From Bacillus sp. FSL H8-0547 (GTDB taxonomy: Bacteria; Bacillota; Bacilli; Bacillales; Bacillaceae): a stretch of 64,000 nt of DNA. The notes under the pieces were generated by a model. That model was not told the DNA's origin. It did no database searches and saw nothing but the letters and a program-made list of their open reading frames with translations. The position numbers were made by a program, and so were the translations under genes. Of the stretch, positions 9,646 to 19,097 are shown piece by piece; positions within the stretch are counted from its first letter, which is position 1, and each line of letters begins with the position of its first letter. The DNA is taken from positions 3,224,001-3,288,000 of the forward strand of contig JBBODD010000001.1 in assembly GCA_038002745.1 (NCBI GenBank). Reading direction: 5' to 3'.

Positions 9646-10935
9646 TTGGGCTCAGATAAAATAAGAAAAATAATTGGTTGTATTCTCCTTGTTTCTTTAA
9701 TGAGTTTAGGATTTGTAAAACCTGTTAAAGAATACATTCTATTGCCAAATTCTTTAACTGTATTCGAAAATCAGCAATTATCAATGCAGACATCCCTGCA
9801 GGCTGATGCAGCTGCGGCGGATTCAGAGCAGGTATTTTCCATTAAAACAGGGAGTGAATCCCTTCAAATTGAAGGCAGGCAAAGCGGAGTCGGAGAAATC
9901 GTATTTGACCTTGCCGGCATTCCGATAAAAAAAGTGGACGTTAAAGTCCTTGAAGATTTCCGGGTGATTCCGGGCGGCCAGTCAATAGGCGTCAAACTGA
10001 ATTCACTTGGCGTGCTTGTTGTCGGACATCATCAAATTAAAACATCCGGAGGAAAAAAATCCCCCGGGGAAATAGCCGGAGTGCAAGTCGGTGATATGAT
10101 CACGAAAATTAACGGCACCACAGTTGAGAGCATGAGTGATGTGACGCCGTTTATTCAGGATTCAGGAAAGACCGGCAAGCCTCTTGACTTAGTGATCTCG
10201 AGGGACAACAAAGAGCTTAAGACAAAGCTTGTTCCGGTAAAAGATGAAAATGAAGGCGCATACCGGATTGGCCTTTATATCAGAGATTCAGCAGCGGGAA
10301 TCGGGACGATGACCTTTTATGATCCTAAATCAAAGAAATACGGCGCTTTAGGCCATGTTATTTCCGATATGGATACAAAAAAACCAATTGTCGTACAGGA
10401 CGGACAGGTTGTCAGATCGACTGTCACATCTATTGAAAAGGGAAGCAACGGGAATCCCGGAGAGAAGCTTGCCAGATTTTCAAGCGACAGACAGATTATT
10501 GGGGACATTACACGAAACAGTCCATTCGGTATTTTCGGCAGGCTGAACGGTGATATGACAAATGGTCTTTATGACCAGCCTATGCCAATTGCCCTTTCAA
10601 ATGAGGTAAAAGAAGGTCCGGCGCATATTCTGACGGTTGTAGACGGTGACAAAGTAGAGGAGTTTGATGTACAGGTGGTCAGTTCCACTCCTCAGAAATT
10701 CCCTGCAATAAAAGGGATGGTTATAAAAATTACAGATCCAAAACTGCTTGAGAAATCAGGCGGGATTGTTCAGGGGATGAGCGGAAGTCCGATTATCCAA
10801 AATGGCAAAGTGATTGGCGCCGTTACACACGTGTTTGTAAACGATCCGACTTCAGGGTATGGTGTTCATATCGAGTGGATGCTGAGTGAAGCGGGAATTG
10901 ATATCTATACGCAAGGTGCAAAGAAAGCAAGCTAA
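9646..10935 (+). CDS. spoIVB: Stage IV sporulation signalling protease SpoIVB
   Basis: SpoIVB (429 residues) is the forespore serine protease secreted into the intermembrane space, where it triggers SpoIVFB processing of pro-sigma-K. It has a signal anchor at residues 9-25, a PDZ domain at about 115-195, and an S55 peptidase domain. By alignment to the B. subtilis enzyme the catalytic His is His237 (GALGHV) and the Ser is Ser379 (GMSGSP). Start is TTG 9646 behind a ggag-rich ribosome site. Expression should be forespore-specific; a weak sigma-G-like candidate is GCATT at 9524 with CATTTTC at 9546. Confidence 0.96.
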   Translation: MGSDKIRKIIGCILLVSLMSLGFVKPVKEYILLPNSLTVFENQQLSMQTSLQADAAAADSEQVFSIKTGSESLQIEGRQSGVGEIVFDLAGIPIKKVDVKVLEDFRVIPGGQSIGVKLNSLGVLVVGHHQIKTSGGKKSPGEIAGVQVGDMITKINGTTVESMSDVTPFIQDSGKTGKPLDLVISRDNKELKTKLVPVKDENEGAYRIGLYIRDSAAGIGTMTFYDPKSKKYGALGHVISDMDTKKPIVVQDGQVVRSTVTSIEKGSNGNPGEKLARFSSDRQIIGDITRNSPFGIFGRLNGDMTNGLYDQPMPIALSNEVKEGPAHILTVVDGDKVEEFDVQVVSSTPQKFPAIKGMVIKITDPKLLEKSGGIVQGMSGSPIIQNGKVIGAVTHVFVNDPTSGYGVHIEWMLSEAGIDIYTQGAKKAS

Positions 10936-10977
10936 AAGGGCAGCTGTTGAGAGGTGATTCTTGACAGCTCTTTTTTA
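10936..10977 (+). terminator. Rho-independent terminator after spoIVB
   Basis: AGCTGT (10942-10947) pairs with ACAGCT (10964-10969), extended by GGGC/GCTC-type partial pairing, followed by TTTTTT. It separates spoIVB from the spo0A control region. Confidence 0.8.
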
Positions 10978-11026
10978 TGTCTTTCTTTATTCCCGTTTTT
11001 TCGGTAGAATAGAGGGAAGAAGATTA

Positions 11027-11077
11027 TTCGACAAAACTGTTTAACTTTGGAAGCGATTGGTTGCGGGAATCGTCGAA
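11027..11077. promoter_or_regulatory. Two upstream 0A boxes of spo0A
   Basis: TTCGACA at 11027-11033 is a perfect 0A box (TGTCGAA) in reverse orientation. CGTCGAA at 11071-11077 matches six of seven positions in forward orientation. A TAGAAT at 11005-11010 may be the -10 of a vegetative promoter just upstream. Confidence 0.65.
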
Positions 11078-11139
11078 AATGTGAGGAAACTGGAGAAAAA
11101 ATTAGATATTTCATTTTTTTGGTATTTTTTAAAATAATT

Positions 11140-11168
11140 AGAGGAATTTATGTTGCATTGTCGAAATT
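11140..11168 (+). promoter_or_regulatory. Sigma-H promoter of spo0A with overlapping 0A box
   Basis: AGAGGAATT at 11140-11148 fits the sigma-H -35 consensus (RnAGGAwww) fully. After 11 bases GTCGAAATT fits the -10 (RnnGAATww) with one mismatch. A perfect 0A box TGTCGAA at 11159-11165 lies on the -10, so phosphorylated Spo0A would act directly on this promoter. Confidence 0.75.
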
Positions 11169-11238
11169 CTCATTTAGAATAAACAATAGAGATGCTAACC
11201 GGTTAAGGCGGAGAAATGAAGACTGAGGAGGAACTTTA

Positions 11239-12027
11239 GTGAAGAAGATAAAAGTATGTGTCGTTGATGATAATCGTGAGTTGGTCGGCCTTTTAGATGA
11301 GTTTATATCGAGCCAGGATGACATGGAAGTACTGGGAATCGCCTATAACGGGCAGGAATGTCTGAACATGCTGAAGGACAAAGATCCGGATGTCCTTGTA
11401 CTTGATATTATTATGCCGCATCTTGACGGCCTTGCTGTCCTTGAAAAAGTCAGGGAGATGGAAAAATCCAAACAGCCGAATGTCATCATGCTGACAGCGT
11501 TCGGACAGGAAGATGTCACGAAAAAAGCTGTCGACCTTGGTGCATCTTACTTCATCTTAAAACCGTTCGACATGGAAAACCTTGTCAGCCACATTCGCCA
11601 GGTAAGCGGAAAATCCGCTCCTATTCTTTCCAGATCCAGTTCCTCACTCAGATCCCAGCCTGAAAACAAAGGCAAGAACCTTGATGCAAACATTACCAGC
11701 ATCATTCATGAAATCGGTGTACCTGCTCATATTAAAGGGTATCTGTACTTAAGGGAAGCCATTTCAATGGTTTATAACGATATTGAGCTTCTCGGTTCGA
11801 TTACAAAAGTTCTCTATCCTGACATCGCAAAAAAATACAACACAACGGCAAGCCGTGTCGAGCGTGCGATCCGCCATGCGATTGAAGTGGCCTGGAGCCG
11901 CGGAAACATCGAGTCTATCTCATCTCTTTTCGGCTACACGGTGAGCATGTCAAAAGCAAAACCGACAAATTCAGAATTTATCGCAATGGTTGCCGATAAA
12001 CTTCGACTTGAGCATAAGGCTTCCTGA
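11239..12027 (+). CDS. spo0A: Sporulation master regulator Spo0A
   Basis: Spo0A (262 residues) is the phosphorelay response regulator that commits cells to sporulation. The receiver domain (1-125) has the acidic pocket Asp10/Asp11, phosphoacceptor Asp56 in VLDIIMP, Thr in MLTAFG and Lys in LKPFD. A linker leads to the C-terminal effector domain (about 150-262) with the DNA-recognition helix region [18 protein letters not shown]. Start is GTG 11239 with gaggaggaac upstream. The promoter region shows sigma-H and 0A-box control. Confidence 0.98.
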   Translation: MKKIKVCVVDDNRELVGLLDEFISSQDDMEVLGIAYNGQECLNMLKDKDPDVLVLDIIMPHLDGLAVLEKVREMEKSKQPNVIMLTAFGQEDVTKKAVDLGASYFILKPFDMENLVSHIRQVSGKSAPILSRSSSSLRSQPENKGKNLDANITSIIHEIGVPAHIKGYLYLREAISMVYNDIELLGSITKVLYPDIAKKYNTTASRVERAIRHAIEVAWSRGNIESISSLFGYTVSMSKAKPTNSEFIAMVADKLRLEHKAS

Positions 12028-12051
12028 GAAGGAAAGAAGCTTTAAATAAAG

Positions 12052-12086
12052 AAAGAACCCGCTTTCGCCTGAAAGGGGTTCTTTTC
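12052..12086. terminator. Terminator between spo0A and yycC
   Basis: AAAGAACCC / GGGGTTCTTTT hairpin with loop GCTTTCGCCTGAAA. It serves spo0A and could also act for the convergent yycC-like gene. Confidence 0.85.
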
Positions 12087-12095
12087 ATTTAAGCA

Positions 12096-12233
12096 TCATT
12101 TCTCTTTTTTCTCGAGTTCGGCAAGCTTTGCAAGCAGAATGTGCTGAGGCATATGCATCAGCTGTTCAACCGGAACATTCAGTGCTTCGCTTAATTTTAC
12201 AGCCGTATCAGCTGAAATTGGCAGTGGTCTCAT
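12096..12233 (-). CDS. yycC: YycC-like small protein
   Basis: A 45-residue reading frame read leftward: it begins MRPLPISADTAVKLSEAL, continues NVPVEQLMHMPQHILLAKLA and ends in ELEKKEK. This closely resembles the small YycC family of Bacillales, whose function is not known. The ribosome site aaaggagga lies 7-8 bases before the ATG. It has no membrane segment or Cys pair and looks like a small helical cytoplasmic protein. It is convergent with spo0A and divergent from yqiK, whose upstream region overlaps its promoter. Confidence 0.78.
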   Translation of the reverse strand: MRPLPISADTAVKLSEALNVPVEQLMHMPQHILLAKLAELEKKEK

Positions 12234-12276
12234 GGGAAATCCTCCTTTATTCTATTTTAAGCGGGTGAGAAAGGCA

Positions 12277-13011
12277 ATGACGATAATATTTGGCCACCGG
12301 GGTGCAGCCGGCACGCATCCTGAAAATACGATGCCGTCTTTTCAGGCGGCAATTGATCTTGGTGCAGACGGAATTGAGCTGGATGTGCATCTTTCAAAAG
12401 ACGGCATTCCCGTTGTGATCCATGATGAAACGGTTGACCGAACCACAAACGGCACCGGCTATGTAAAAGATTTGACGTATTCAGAGCTTCAGCAGCTTGA
12501 TGCGTGCTATTTGTTTCCTGAGTGGAGTGGAAAAGCATCTGTGCCGTCTCTTGAGCAAGTGGCAGTCTGGATCAGACCGCTGAATGGCAAGCTGAATATT
12601 GAATTGAAAAATGACCGGATCCATTACGGGCAAATCGAAGAAAAAGTTATCAGCATCATTGAAAAGTACACCTTAGAGAGCCGCGTTATCCTTTCTTCGT
12701 TTAATCATGACAGCTTAGTAAAATGTTATCACATTTCACCTCATATTGAACGAGGGGCTCTGATTCACGAAAGGCTGTATCAGCCTTGGGCATATGCAAA
12801 AACCATCCCTGCAGCTTCCGTGCACCCCTACTATCTGTCGGCTGATCAAACAATGGTTGCGGAAAGTCAGGCGCACGGAATCATGGTCAGACCTTATACG
12901 GTCAACGATGAACAAATGATGAAGGACCTAATGAATGCCGGCTGTGCAGGTTTCTTCACGGATTACCCTGAAATGGCTGTTCGGATAAGAAAATCATTAG
13001 ATACTGTTTAA
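12277..13011 (+). CDS. yqiK: Glycerophosphodiester phosphodiesterase family protein YqiK
   Basis: A 244-residue GDPD-family enzyme expected to hydrolyse glycerophosphodiesters to glycerol-3-phosphate and an alcohol. Signatures are IIFGHRGAAGTHPENTM (catalytic His-Arg and the metal Glu), IELDVHLSKDG and VIHDETVDRTTNG near the N-terminus, with NIELKND and GFFTDYPEMA later. There is no signal peptide, so it should act in the cytoplasm. The ATG at 12277 is chosen from family alignment; its ribosome site is weak and an in-frame GTG at 12265 is the alternative. Same place as yqiK in B. subtilis. Confidence 0.88.
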   Translation: MTIIFGHRGAAGTHPENTMPSFQAAIDLGADGIELDVHLSKDGIPVVIHDETVDRTTNGTGYVKDLTYSELQQLDACYLFPEWSGKASVPSLEQVAVWIRPLNGKLNIELKNDRIHYGQIEEKVISIIEKYTLESRVILSSFNHDSLVKCYHISPHIERGALIHERLYQPWAYAKTIPAASVHPYYLSADQTMVAESQAHGIMVRPYTVNDEQMMKDLMNAGCAGFFTDYPEMAVRIRKSLDTV

Positions 13012-13039
13012 ATGATTGGATGAAGCGCACAGGTTGACT

Positions 13040-13213
13040 GGGCGCTTCCGCTTTTCTGCCTGTCAGGTCTGAACAGTCGGCTCCGCTTTTCGTGGTGTCC
13101 AGCTCCGCCTCCTAGCCCTTCCGTCAGAACAAAATCCCGAAAAAGTCTAAACCCGGACTTTTCCGGTGATTTCTTTTCTGCCTGTCAGGTCTGAACAGTC
13201 GGCTCCGCTTTTC
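13040..13213. repeat. Dispersed intergenic repeat, copy B, with an internal 41-bp direct repeat
   Basis: The 41 bases at 13051-13091 recur exactly at 13173-13213 (start CTTTTCTGCCTGTCAGG, end GGCTCCGCTTTTC), 122 bases apart. The segment between them (GTCCAGCTCCGCCTCC onward, then TCAGAACAAAATCCCG and CCCGGACTTTTCCGG) resembles copy A at 4018-4145. No gene is seen in 13012-13212. Confidence 0.75.
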
Positions 13214-13443
13214 TATTTCATAAACCTCTTCTGAACCTTTTTCCTCTTTGAGTCTCTGCGGAAGATGAATCCTGCGACAAAGCTTAATCCTCCTATAAAC
13301 AATAGCAGGCCTCCTATGAACTGCATCCATAATGCCGGAAATGGCGGCTGAAGAATGCCAAACAGCATATCGCGCATGAGTTTGATGCCATAGCCTGCCA
13401 AAACGCCAGGTATGACCATTATAATCAGAGCAACTATCCTCAT
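13213..13443 (-). CDS. yqzF: DUF2627-type membrane protein YqzF
   Basis: A 76-residue protein with two hydrophobic segments (about residues 4-22 and 40-62), the second followed by the basic tail FRRDSKRKKVQKRFMK. The central part GYGIKLMRDMLFGILQPPFP and location beside yqiK and bkdR match the small YqzF/DUF2627 membrane family of bacilli. Its function is unknown. Its TAG stop coincides with the end of the 41-bp repeat, so the dispersed repeat lies directly against the gene. Confidence 0.75.
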   Translation of the reverse strand: MRIVALIIMVIPGVLAGYGIKLMRDMLFGILQPPFPALWMQFIGGLLLFIGGLSFVAGFIFRRDSKRKKVQKRFMK

Positions 13444-13530
13444 ATTTCCCCTTGTCCTTTCCCTGTTCTTTCTAAATTGTCAAGTGAATGAGCCTTTTTG
13501 TCAAGTGAGCAAAAGTGGATGTTGAAATCG

Positions 13531-13568
13531 TGCAATTTTTTGCATAAATGGAACTGTTCGAGTACACT
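13531..13568 (+). promoter_or_regulatory. bkdR promoter with overlapping BkdR-like box
   Basis: TTGCAT at 13540-13545, spacer 17, TACACT at 13563-13568. The near-palindrome TGCAATTTTTTGCA (13531-13544) covers the -35. The same box occurs twice upstream of the bkd operon, which suggests BkdR represses its own gene. Confidence 0.6.
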
Positions 13569-13638
13569 AATGAGGGAATGGGATAGGCTTTTTATATGAA
13601 GTATTTTTTGATTTTATAAAAAACAAGGGGATAGATTG

Positions 13639-15699
13639 ATGCAAAAAGTGCTGCTGGTTGGTGCGGGCAAAGGCGGGACTGCACTCCTTAAAATGCTGCT
13701 TGAGATCAAAGCGATGGAAATTATGGCTGTTGTTGATATCGATTCAAAAGCACCGGGTATCGAATATGCCAAAAAAATAGGAATTCTGACCAGCTCAGAC
13801 TGGAAGCCGCTTCTGTCTGATCAGATTAACATTGTCATAGAAGCAACGGGGAGTTCTGAAGTGTTTGAAGAACTGCTTCAGCAAAGAAGCAGGAGCACAG
13901 TCATCATACCGGGCAGCGTGGCTCATATCATAACAAATCTGATTAATCAGAAAGAAGATCTGATTACAGCTCTTCAAGAAATTACATATAAGCATGAAAC
14001 CATTTTTGACGCAACGAATGACGGCATGATTGTCATCGACGACAAAGAGAGGCTCATTCTTTTTAATAAAATGGCCGAAGAAATGACAGGCTTAAAAAAG
14101 GAGGATGTCATCGGCAGGCTTGTCAGGGAAGTCATGCCATCAAGCAAACTGCCGAGAATTCTCCAAACGAAGGAAGTTGAAATGAACCAGGAGCAGGTTC
14201 TTGAGAACGGCCTGAAAATCATTACAACCCGAATCCCGATTTTTGATCACTCGGGCACTCTGATTGGTGCGCTTTCGCTTTTTAAAGATATAACGGAAAT
14301 TGTGAATCTTGCTGAAGAGATGACGAACCTGAAAGAAATTCAGACCATGCTTCAGGCAATTATTCAGTCTTCGGATGAAGCGATTTCTGTGGTGGACGAA
14401 GAAGGGAGAGGCATCATGATTAATCCTGCCTACTCCCGCATGACCGGCCTGACTGAGGGCGAGGTCCTCGGAATGCCTGCTACAGCGGACATCTCAGAGG
14501 GTGAGAGCATGCATATGAAAGTACTTGAAACAAGAAGGCCTGTCCGCGGAGCGAGAATGAAAGTCGGCCCTTCTAAAAAAGACGTCATCGTCAATGTGGC
14601 CCCGATTATCGTCGACGGCAAATTAAAGGGAAGCGTCGGCGTCATACACGATATGTCTGAGATTCAGACGCTGACTACAGAATTAAACCGGGCAAGGCAA
14701 ATTATCAGAACCCTCGAAGCGAAATATTCCTTTGAAGACATTGTCGGAGAAAGTGAAGAAATCAAGCTTGCGATTGAACAGGCAAAACTTGGGGCAAAAA
14801 CACCTGCAACCGTACTCCTGAGGGGAGAATCGGGGACGGGAAAAGAGCTATTTGCACACGCTATACATAATGCGAGCGACAGAAAATACAACAAATTTAT
14901 TAAAGTAAACTGTGCAGCTATTTCAGAAACCCTGCTTGAAAGTGAATTGTTCGGCTACGAAGAAGGAGCATTTTCAGGCGCAAAACGCGGAGGAAAGCGC
15001 GGGTTTTTTGAAGAGGCGAATAACGGAAGCATCTTCCTTGATGAAATCGGTGAACTGTCAGCCAGTGTACAGGCAAAGCTGCTTCGTGTTCTTCAGGAAA
15101 AAGAAATTGTCAGAGTAGGGTCGGCGAAATCGATTTCCATCAATGTAAGGGTAATTGCCGCGACAAACATCAATATTGAAAAAGCCTTGTCTGACGGTAC
15201 GTTCAGGGAGGATCTATATTACAGATTAAACAGGTACCCAATATCCATTCCTCCGCTGCGGAACAGGAAAAGTGACATTCCCATGCTTGCCGAACACCTG
15301 ATCAGAAAGCTGAATCAGGATTATGGACGGAGCATTGAAGGAATTGATGAATCAGCAGCAGCGGCACTGATGGGATACAGCTGGCCGGGTAATGTGAGAG
15401 AGCTTGAAAATGTTATCGGAAGAGCAATGATCTTTATGCATTATCATGAACTGAGAATCACAGCCCGCCATCTGCCTGAACTAATCCAGAGTTCTGAAAA
15501 AGAAAGACATACCGGGAATGTCCTTATAGAAGATTCCGGAAATATCACGCTAGCCGAAGCTGTAGAAGAAGTTGAAAAAAACCTGATACAGAACGCACTT
15601 ATTAAACACGGCTATAACCGGACAAAAACCGCTACTTCATTAGGTGTTTCATTAAGAAACCTGTATTATAAGATGGAGAAATACGGAATTGAAAAATAA
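13639..15699 (+). CDS. bkdR: Sigma-54-dependent activator BkdR
   Basis: A 686-residue activator of the bkd operon. Residues 1-95 form a Rossmann-like domain ([14 protein letters not shown]), typical of Bacillus BkdR/YqiR. Two PAS domains follow (about 115-220 and 235-345), then the AAA+ sigma-54 interaction domain with Walker A GESGTGKE and the loop GAFSGA in place of the usual GAFTGA. The C-terminus has a Fis-type helix-turn-helix ([20 protein letters not shown]). ATG 13639 is preferred over TTG 13636 for ribosome-site spacing. Target: the promoter at 15779. Confidence 0.94.
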   Translation: MQKVLLVGAGKGGTALLKMLLEIKAMEIMAVVDIDSKAPGIEYAKKIGILTSSDWKPLLSDQINIVIEATGSSEVFEELLQQRSRSTVIIPGSVAHIITNLINQKEDLITALQEITYKHETIFDATNDGMIVIDDKERLILFNKMAEEMTGLKKEDVIGRLVREVMPSSKLPRILQTKEVEMNQEQVLENGLKIITTRIPIFDHSGTLIGALSLFKDITEIVNLAEEMTNLKEIQTMLQAIIQSSDEAISVVDEEGRGIMINPAYSRMTGLTEGEVLGMPATADISEGESMHMKVLETRRPVRGARMKVGPSKKDVIVNVAPIIVDGKLKGSVGVIHDMSEIQTLTTELNRARQIIRTLEAKYSFEDIVGESEEIKLAIEQAKLGAKTPATVLLRGESGTGKELFAHAIHNASDRKYNKFIKVNCAAISETLLESELFGYEEGAFSGAKRGGKRGFFEEANNGSIFLDEIGELSASVQAKLLRVLQEKEIVRVGSAKSISINVRVIAATNINIEKALSDGTFREDLYYRLNRYPISIPPLRNRKSDIPMLAEHLIRKLNQDYGRSIEGIDESAAAALMGYSWPGNVRELENVIGRAMIFMHYHELRITARHLPELIQSSEKERHTGNVLIEDSGNITLAEAVEEVEKNLIQNALIKHGYNRTKTATSLGVSLRNLYYKMEKYGIEK

Positions 15700-15703
15700 T
15701 GCA

Positions 15704-15738
15704 TGCAATATCTTGCGTGATATGCAATATTTTGCACG
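15704..15738 (+). promoter_or_regulatory. Upstream activating sequence of the bkd operon (two BkdR-like boxes)
   Basis: Two direct repeats TGCAATATCTTGCGTG (15704-15719) and TGCAATATTTTGCACG (15723-15738), each a near-palindrome TGCAA-N4-TTGCA, with starts 19 bases apart. They begin 5 bases after the bkdR stop and 40 bases before the sigma-54 promoter. Confidence 0.7.
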
Positions 15739-15753
15739 GTAATAAAATGACAG

Positions 15754-15767
15754 ATGAAGCGGTTTCA
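15754..15767 (+). promoter_or_regulatory. Weak cre-like site between UAS and promoter
   Basis: TGAAGCGGTTTCA (15755-15767) matches the palindromic cre consensus TGAAAGCGCTTTCA apart from one missing A and one mismatch. CcpA bound here could block looping between activator and RNA polymerase, as known for the levanase operon. Confidence 0.35.
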
Positions 15768-15778
15768 CGTTTTTTCAT

Positions 15779-15795
15779 TTGGCACGCTTCTTGCA
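15779..15795 (+). promoter_or_regulatory. Sigma-54 (SigL) promoter of the bkd operon
   Basis: TTGGCACGCTTCTTGCA: -24 element GG at 15781-15782 and -12 element GC at 15793-15794, separated by exactly ten bases. This agrees with the presence of bkdR upstream. Confidence 0.92.
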
Positions 15796-15845
15796 TTATA
15801 AATAATCGGGTGCTGTGATTACATCAAGAAAGGGTTGAACGATAC

Positions 15846-16736
15846 ATGACATTAGACGACCTGCTGGAAAATGCGGCACAGCTGGAAAATAAGACGGTTG
15901 CTGTTGCAGCGGCAGAAGATGGCGAAGTTCTTGAAGCTGTGAAGCTTGCTCTAGAACGGGAAATGGCTGATTTTATGCTGTTTGGCAACAAAGAAGTCAT
16001 TGAAACAATGCTTCTTGAAAAACAAATGGATTCCAGAAGAGTCACAATCCATCACGCAAGATCCGCCGAACAGGCTTCAGAAGCAGCCGTAAAAGCCGTT
16101 TTTCAAAATGAAGCGGATGTTCTTATGAAAGGGAATGTTCCGACTGCTGTGATTTTAAAAGCTGTGCTGAACAAAGAGTTCGGTCTCCGCACGGGAAACA
16201 TCCTTTCACACGTGGCCGTTTTTGATGTGCCAGGCTACGACCGGTACACCATCGTGACAGATGCTGCTATGAACGTTGCGCCGGATCTTCAGCAAAAAAA
16301 GCAGATTCTTGAAAACTCCGTGACGGTAGCTAGGAAAATTGGCATTAAGATGCCGAAAGTTGCACCGCTTGCAGCGGTTGAAGTCATCAACCCGGCCATG
16401 CAGGCCACACTTGATGCTGCTGCACTAACGCAGATGAACACCCGCGGGCAAATCAAACATTGTCTTGTAGACGGACCGCTTGCTCTTGATAACGCCGTTT
16501 CCATTGAAGCTGCGGAGCATAAGGGCATAAAGAGCGGGGCTGCGGGACAGGCGGATATTTTATTGGTACCAACCATTGAAGTTGGCAATGTTTTATATAA
16601 ATCACTTATTTATTTCGCAGGGGCAAAGGTTGGGGCTGTCATTGCAGGAGCAAAAGCGCCAATCGTACTGACAAGCCGTGCAGATTCAGCTGAAAGCAAG
16701 CTTTATTCACTGGCGCTTGCCATTTGCACAAGCTGA
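15846..16736 (+). CDS. ptb: Phosphate butyryltransferase (branched acyl-CoA)
   Basis: Ptb (296 residues) exchanges CoA for phosphate on isobutyryl-, isovaleryl- or 2-methylbutyryl-CoA, giving acyl phosphates for Buk. The phosphate acetyl/butyryltransferase fold is recognised by GNVPTAVILKAVLNKEFGL, GNILSHVAVFD, ITDAAMN-like TDAAMNVAPDL, and NVLYKSLIYFAGAKVGAVIAGA near the C-terminus. First gene of the bkd operon, starting about 50 bases after the sigma-54 promoter, with agaaaggg as ribosome site. Confidence 0.95.
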   Translation: MTLDDLLENAAQLENKTVAVAAAEDGEVLEAVKLALEREMADFMLFGNKEVIETMLLEKQMDSRRVTIHHARSAEQASEAAVKAVFQNEADVLMKGNVPTAVILKAVLNKEFGLRTGNILSHVAVFDVPGYDRYTIVTDAAMNVAPDLQQKKQILENSVTVARKIGIKMPKVAPLAAVEVINPAMQATLDAAALTQMNTRGQIKHCLVDGPLALDNAVSIEAAEHKGIKSGAAGQADILLVPTIEVGNVLYKSLIYFAGAKVGAVIAGAKAPIVLTSRADSAESKLYSLALAICTS

Positions 16737-16778
16737 GAACAGAAAAAGCAAAAATGATACCACTAGGAGGATTTACAG

Positions 16779-17873
16779 ATGGAAATTTTCAAATACATGG
16801 AACAATACGACTATGAGCAGTTGGTTTTCTGCCAGGATAAACAATCAGGACTAAAAGCGATCATTGCCATTCACGATACAACGCTTGGACCGGCTCTTGG
16901 CGGAACGCGCATGTGGACATATGCTTCTGAAGCGGATGCCATTGAAGATGCCCTTCGTCTTGCACGTGGCATGACTTACAAAAATGCTGCAGCAGGACTT
17001 AACCTTGGCGGCGGGAAAACGGTCATCATCGGAGACCCTAGAAAAGATAAGAATGAAGAAATGTTCCGTGCATTCGGACGCTATATTCAAGGGCTGAACG
17101 GCCGTTATATTACAGCAGAAGATGTAGGGACTACAGTAGAAGATATGGACCTGATTCATGAGGAAACAGATTACGTAACAGGTATTTCTCCTGCATTCGG
17201 CTCTTCAGGCAACCCGTCTCCTGTCACTGCATTCGGTGTATACCGCGGAATGAAAGCAGCAGCTAAAGCAGCATTCGGAACAGATTCACTGGAAGGGAAA
17301 ACAGTAGCTGTACAAGGTGTCGGAAATGTTGCCTTTAACCTTTGCAGACATCTTCATGAAGAAGGTGCGCAGCTGATCGTAACAGACATCCATAAAGAAG
17401 CGGTTCAAAGAGCCGTTGAAGCATTTGGAGCAAAAGCTGTCGATCCTGATGAGATTTATTCTGTTGACTGTGACATTTATGCACCATGTGCACTTGGAGC
17501 GACAATTAACGATGATACTATTCCGCAAATTAAAGCAAAAGTCATTGCAGGTGCTGCGAACAATCAGCTGAAAGAAACGCGCCACGGCGATACGATTCAT
17601 GAAATGGGCATCGCTTATGCACCTGATTATGTCATCAATGCCGGCGGAGTTATCAATGTAGCTGACGAACTTCTTGGATACAACAGCGAAAGAGCGATGA
17701 AAAAAGTAGAAGGCATCTACCAGAACATTGAGCGTGTATTTGAAATTGCAAAGCGTGACGGCATTCCTACTTATATGGCAGCTGACCGTCTGGCAGAAGA
17801 GCGGATTGAAAGAATGAGAAACTCACGCAGCCAGTTCCTGCAAAACGGCCACCATATCTTAAGCCGCCGCTAA
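16779..17873 (+). CDS. bcd: Leucine dehydrogenase
   Basis: Bcd (364 residues) oxidatively deaminates leucine, valine and isoleucine to 2-oxo acids with NAD, feeding the Bkd complex. The Glu/Leu/Phe/Val dehydrogenase signature [15 protein letters not shown] carries the catalytic lysine. The NAD-binding domain has [17 protein letters not shown], followed by [12 protein letters not shown] and AGAANNQL. Ribosome site aggagg. Lies 42 bases after ptb. Confidence 0.96.
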   Translation: MEIFKYMEQYDYEQLVFCQDKQSGLKAIIAIHDTTLGPALGGTRMWTYASEADAIEDALRLARGMTYKNAAAGLNLGGGKTVIIGDPRKDKNEEMFRAFGRYIQGLNGRYITAEDVGTTVEDMDLIHEETDYVTGISPAFGSSGNPSPVTAFGVYRGMKAAAKAAFGTDSLEGKTVAVQGVGNVAFNLCRHLHEEGAQLIVTDIHKEAVQRAVEAFGAKAVDPDEIYSVDCDIYAPCALGATINDDTIPQIKAKVIAGAANNQLKETRHGDTIHEMGIAYAPDYVINAGGVINVADELLGYNSERAMKKVEGIYQNIERVFEIAKRDGIPTYMAADRLAEERIERMRNSRSQFLQNGHHILSRR

Positions 17874-17937
17874 TTTGGAAATACAAGGAGAAGGAGCTGC
17901 TTGATCAGATCCTTCTCTTACCTGGAGGTTATGAAAG

Positions 17938-19056
17938 TTGCAAGAAAAAGAATATCGGATACTCGTCATCAACCCTGGTTCAACTTCTACGAAAATTGGT
18001 GTATTTGATAATGAGCGTTCTATTTTTGAAAAAACAATCCGTCATGATGCAGAAAAGATTCAATCTTTCTCTCAAATCATTGATCAATACGAATTTAGAA
18101 AACAAACGATTCTTGAGACGCTTGATGAAGAAGGCATTAATATCTCTAAATTAAGTGCCGTCTGCGGAAGAGGCGGACTGCTTCGTCCGATTGAAGGCGG
18201 AACGTATCATGTCAATGAGCAGATGCTTCAAGATCTCCGGATAGGCTATGCAGGCCAGCATGCCTCAAATCTTGGAGGAATCATTGCCTATGAAATAGCG
18301 GGAGGCCTTAATATCCCTGCATTCATTGTGGATCCTGTCGTTGTAGATGAAATGGAACCGATTGCAAAAGTATCAGGCGTTGCTTCAATCGAAAGGAAAA
18401 GTATTTTTCACGCACTGAACCAGAAATCAGTTGCCAGAAAAGTGGCCAGGCAGTACGGGAAATCGTATGGAGAAATGAACCTGATCGTCGCTCACATGGG
18501 CGGCGGGATTACAGTAGGTGTCCATAAGCAGGGAAGAGTGATTGATGTGAACAACGGTCTTCATGGTGACGGACCGTTCAGCCCTGAAAGAGCGGGTACG
18601 GTTCCTGCAGGAGATCTTGTCAGCCTGTGTTTTTCAGGGAACTACTACCGCGAGGAAATTATGAAAATGCTTGTCGGCCGCGGAGGCCTTGTGGGCTACC
18701 TTGGAACAAATGACGGACAAAAGGTTGAACGCATGATTGCAGCAGGTGACGAGCGGGCAAAACTGGTTTTTGATGCAATGGCATACCAAATCGGCAAAGA
18801 AATCGGTGCTGCAAGTGCAGTCCTCAAAGGCAAAGTAGATGCCATTATCCTTACCGGAGGCCTCGCATACGGGAAGAGGTTTGTAAAAGAAATCTCGTCT
18901 TATATTGACTGGATTGCAGACATTACAGTATTCCCGGGTGAAAATGAGCTGCAGGCTTTAACAGAAGGTGCACTGCGCGTCCTTCGGGGAGAAGAAGAGC
19001 CGAAGGAATATCCTAACCCTTCACTTGTAAGTGCGAAACCGCTCAGCAGAGGCTGA
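17938..19056 (+). CDS. buk: Butyrate (branched-chain fatty acid) kinase
   Basis: Buk (372 residues) transfers phosphate from branched acyl phosphates to ADP, yielding ATP and the free acid. The acetokinase-family signatures are [16 protein letters not shown] at the N-terminus, [33 protein letters not shown] and [10 protein letters not shown]. The start is TTG 17938 with ggaggt 9 bases upstream; the ATG at 17931 is out of frame. Together with Ptb it gives substrate-level phosphorylation, or in reverse makes primers for branched fatty acids. Confidence 0.95.
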   Translation: MQEKEYRILVINPGSTSTKIGVFDNERSIFEKTIRHDAEKIQSFSQIIDQYEFRKQTILETLDEEGINISKLSAVCGRGGLLRPIEGGTYHVNEQMLQDLRIGYAGQHASNLGGIIAYEIAGGLNIPAFIVDPVVVDEMEPIAKVSGVASIERKSIFHALNQKSVARKVARQYGKSYGEMNLIVAHMGGGITVGVHKQGRVIDVNNGLHGDGPFSPERAGTVPAGDLVSLCFSGNYYREEIMKMLVGRGGLVGYLGTNDGQKVERMIAAGDERAKLVFDAMAYQIGKEIGAASAVLKGKVDAIILTGGLAYGKRFVKEISSYIDWIADITVFPGENELQALTEGALRVLRGEEEPKEYPNPSLVSAKPLSRG

Positions 19057-19097
19057 GCACAAAATAGATCTTCTTTTTAAGAGAGGAGCATGACCCT

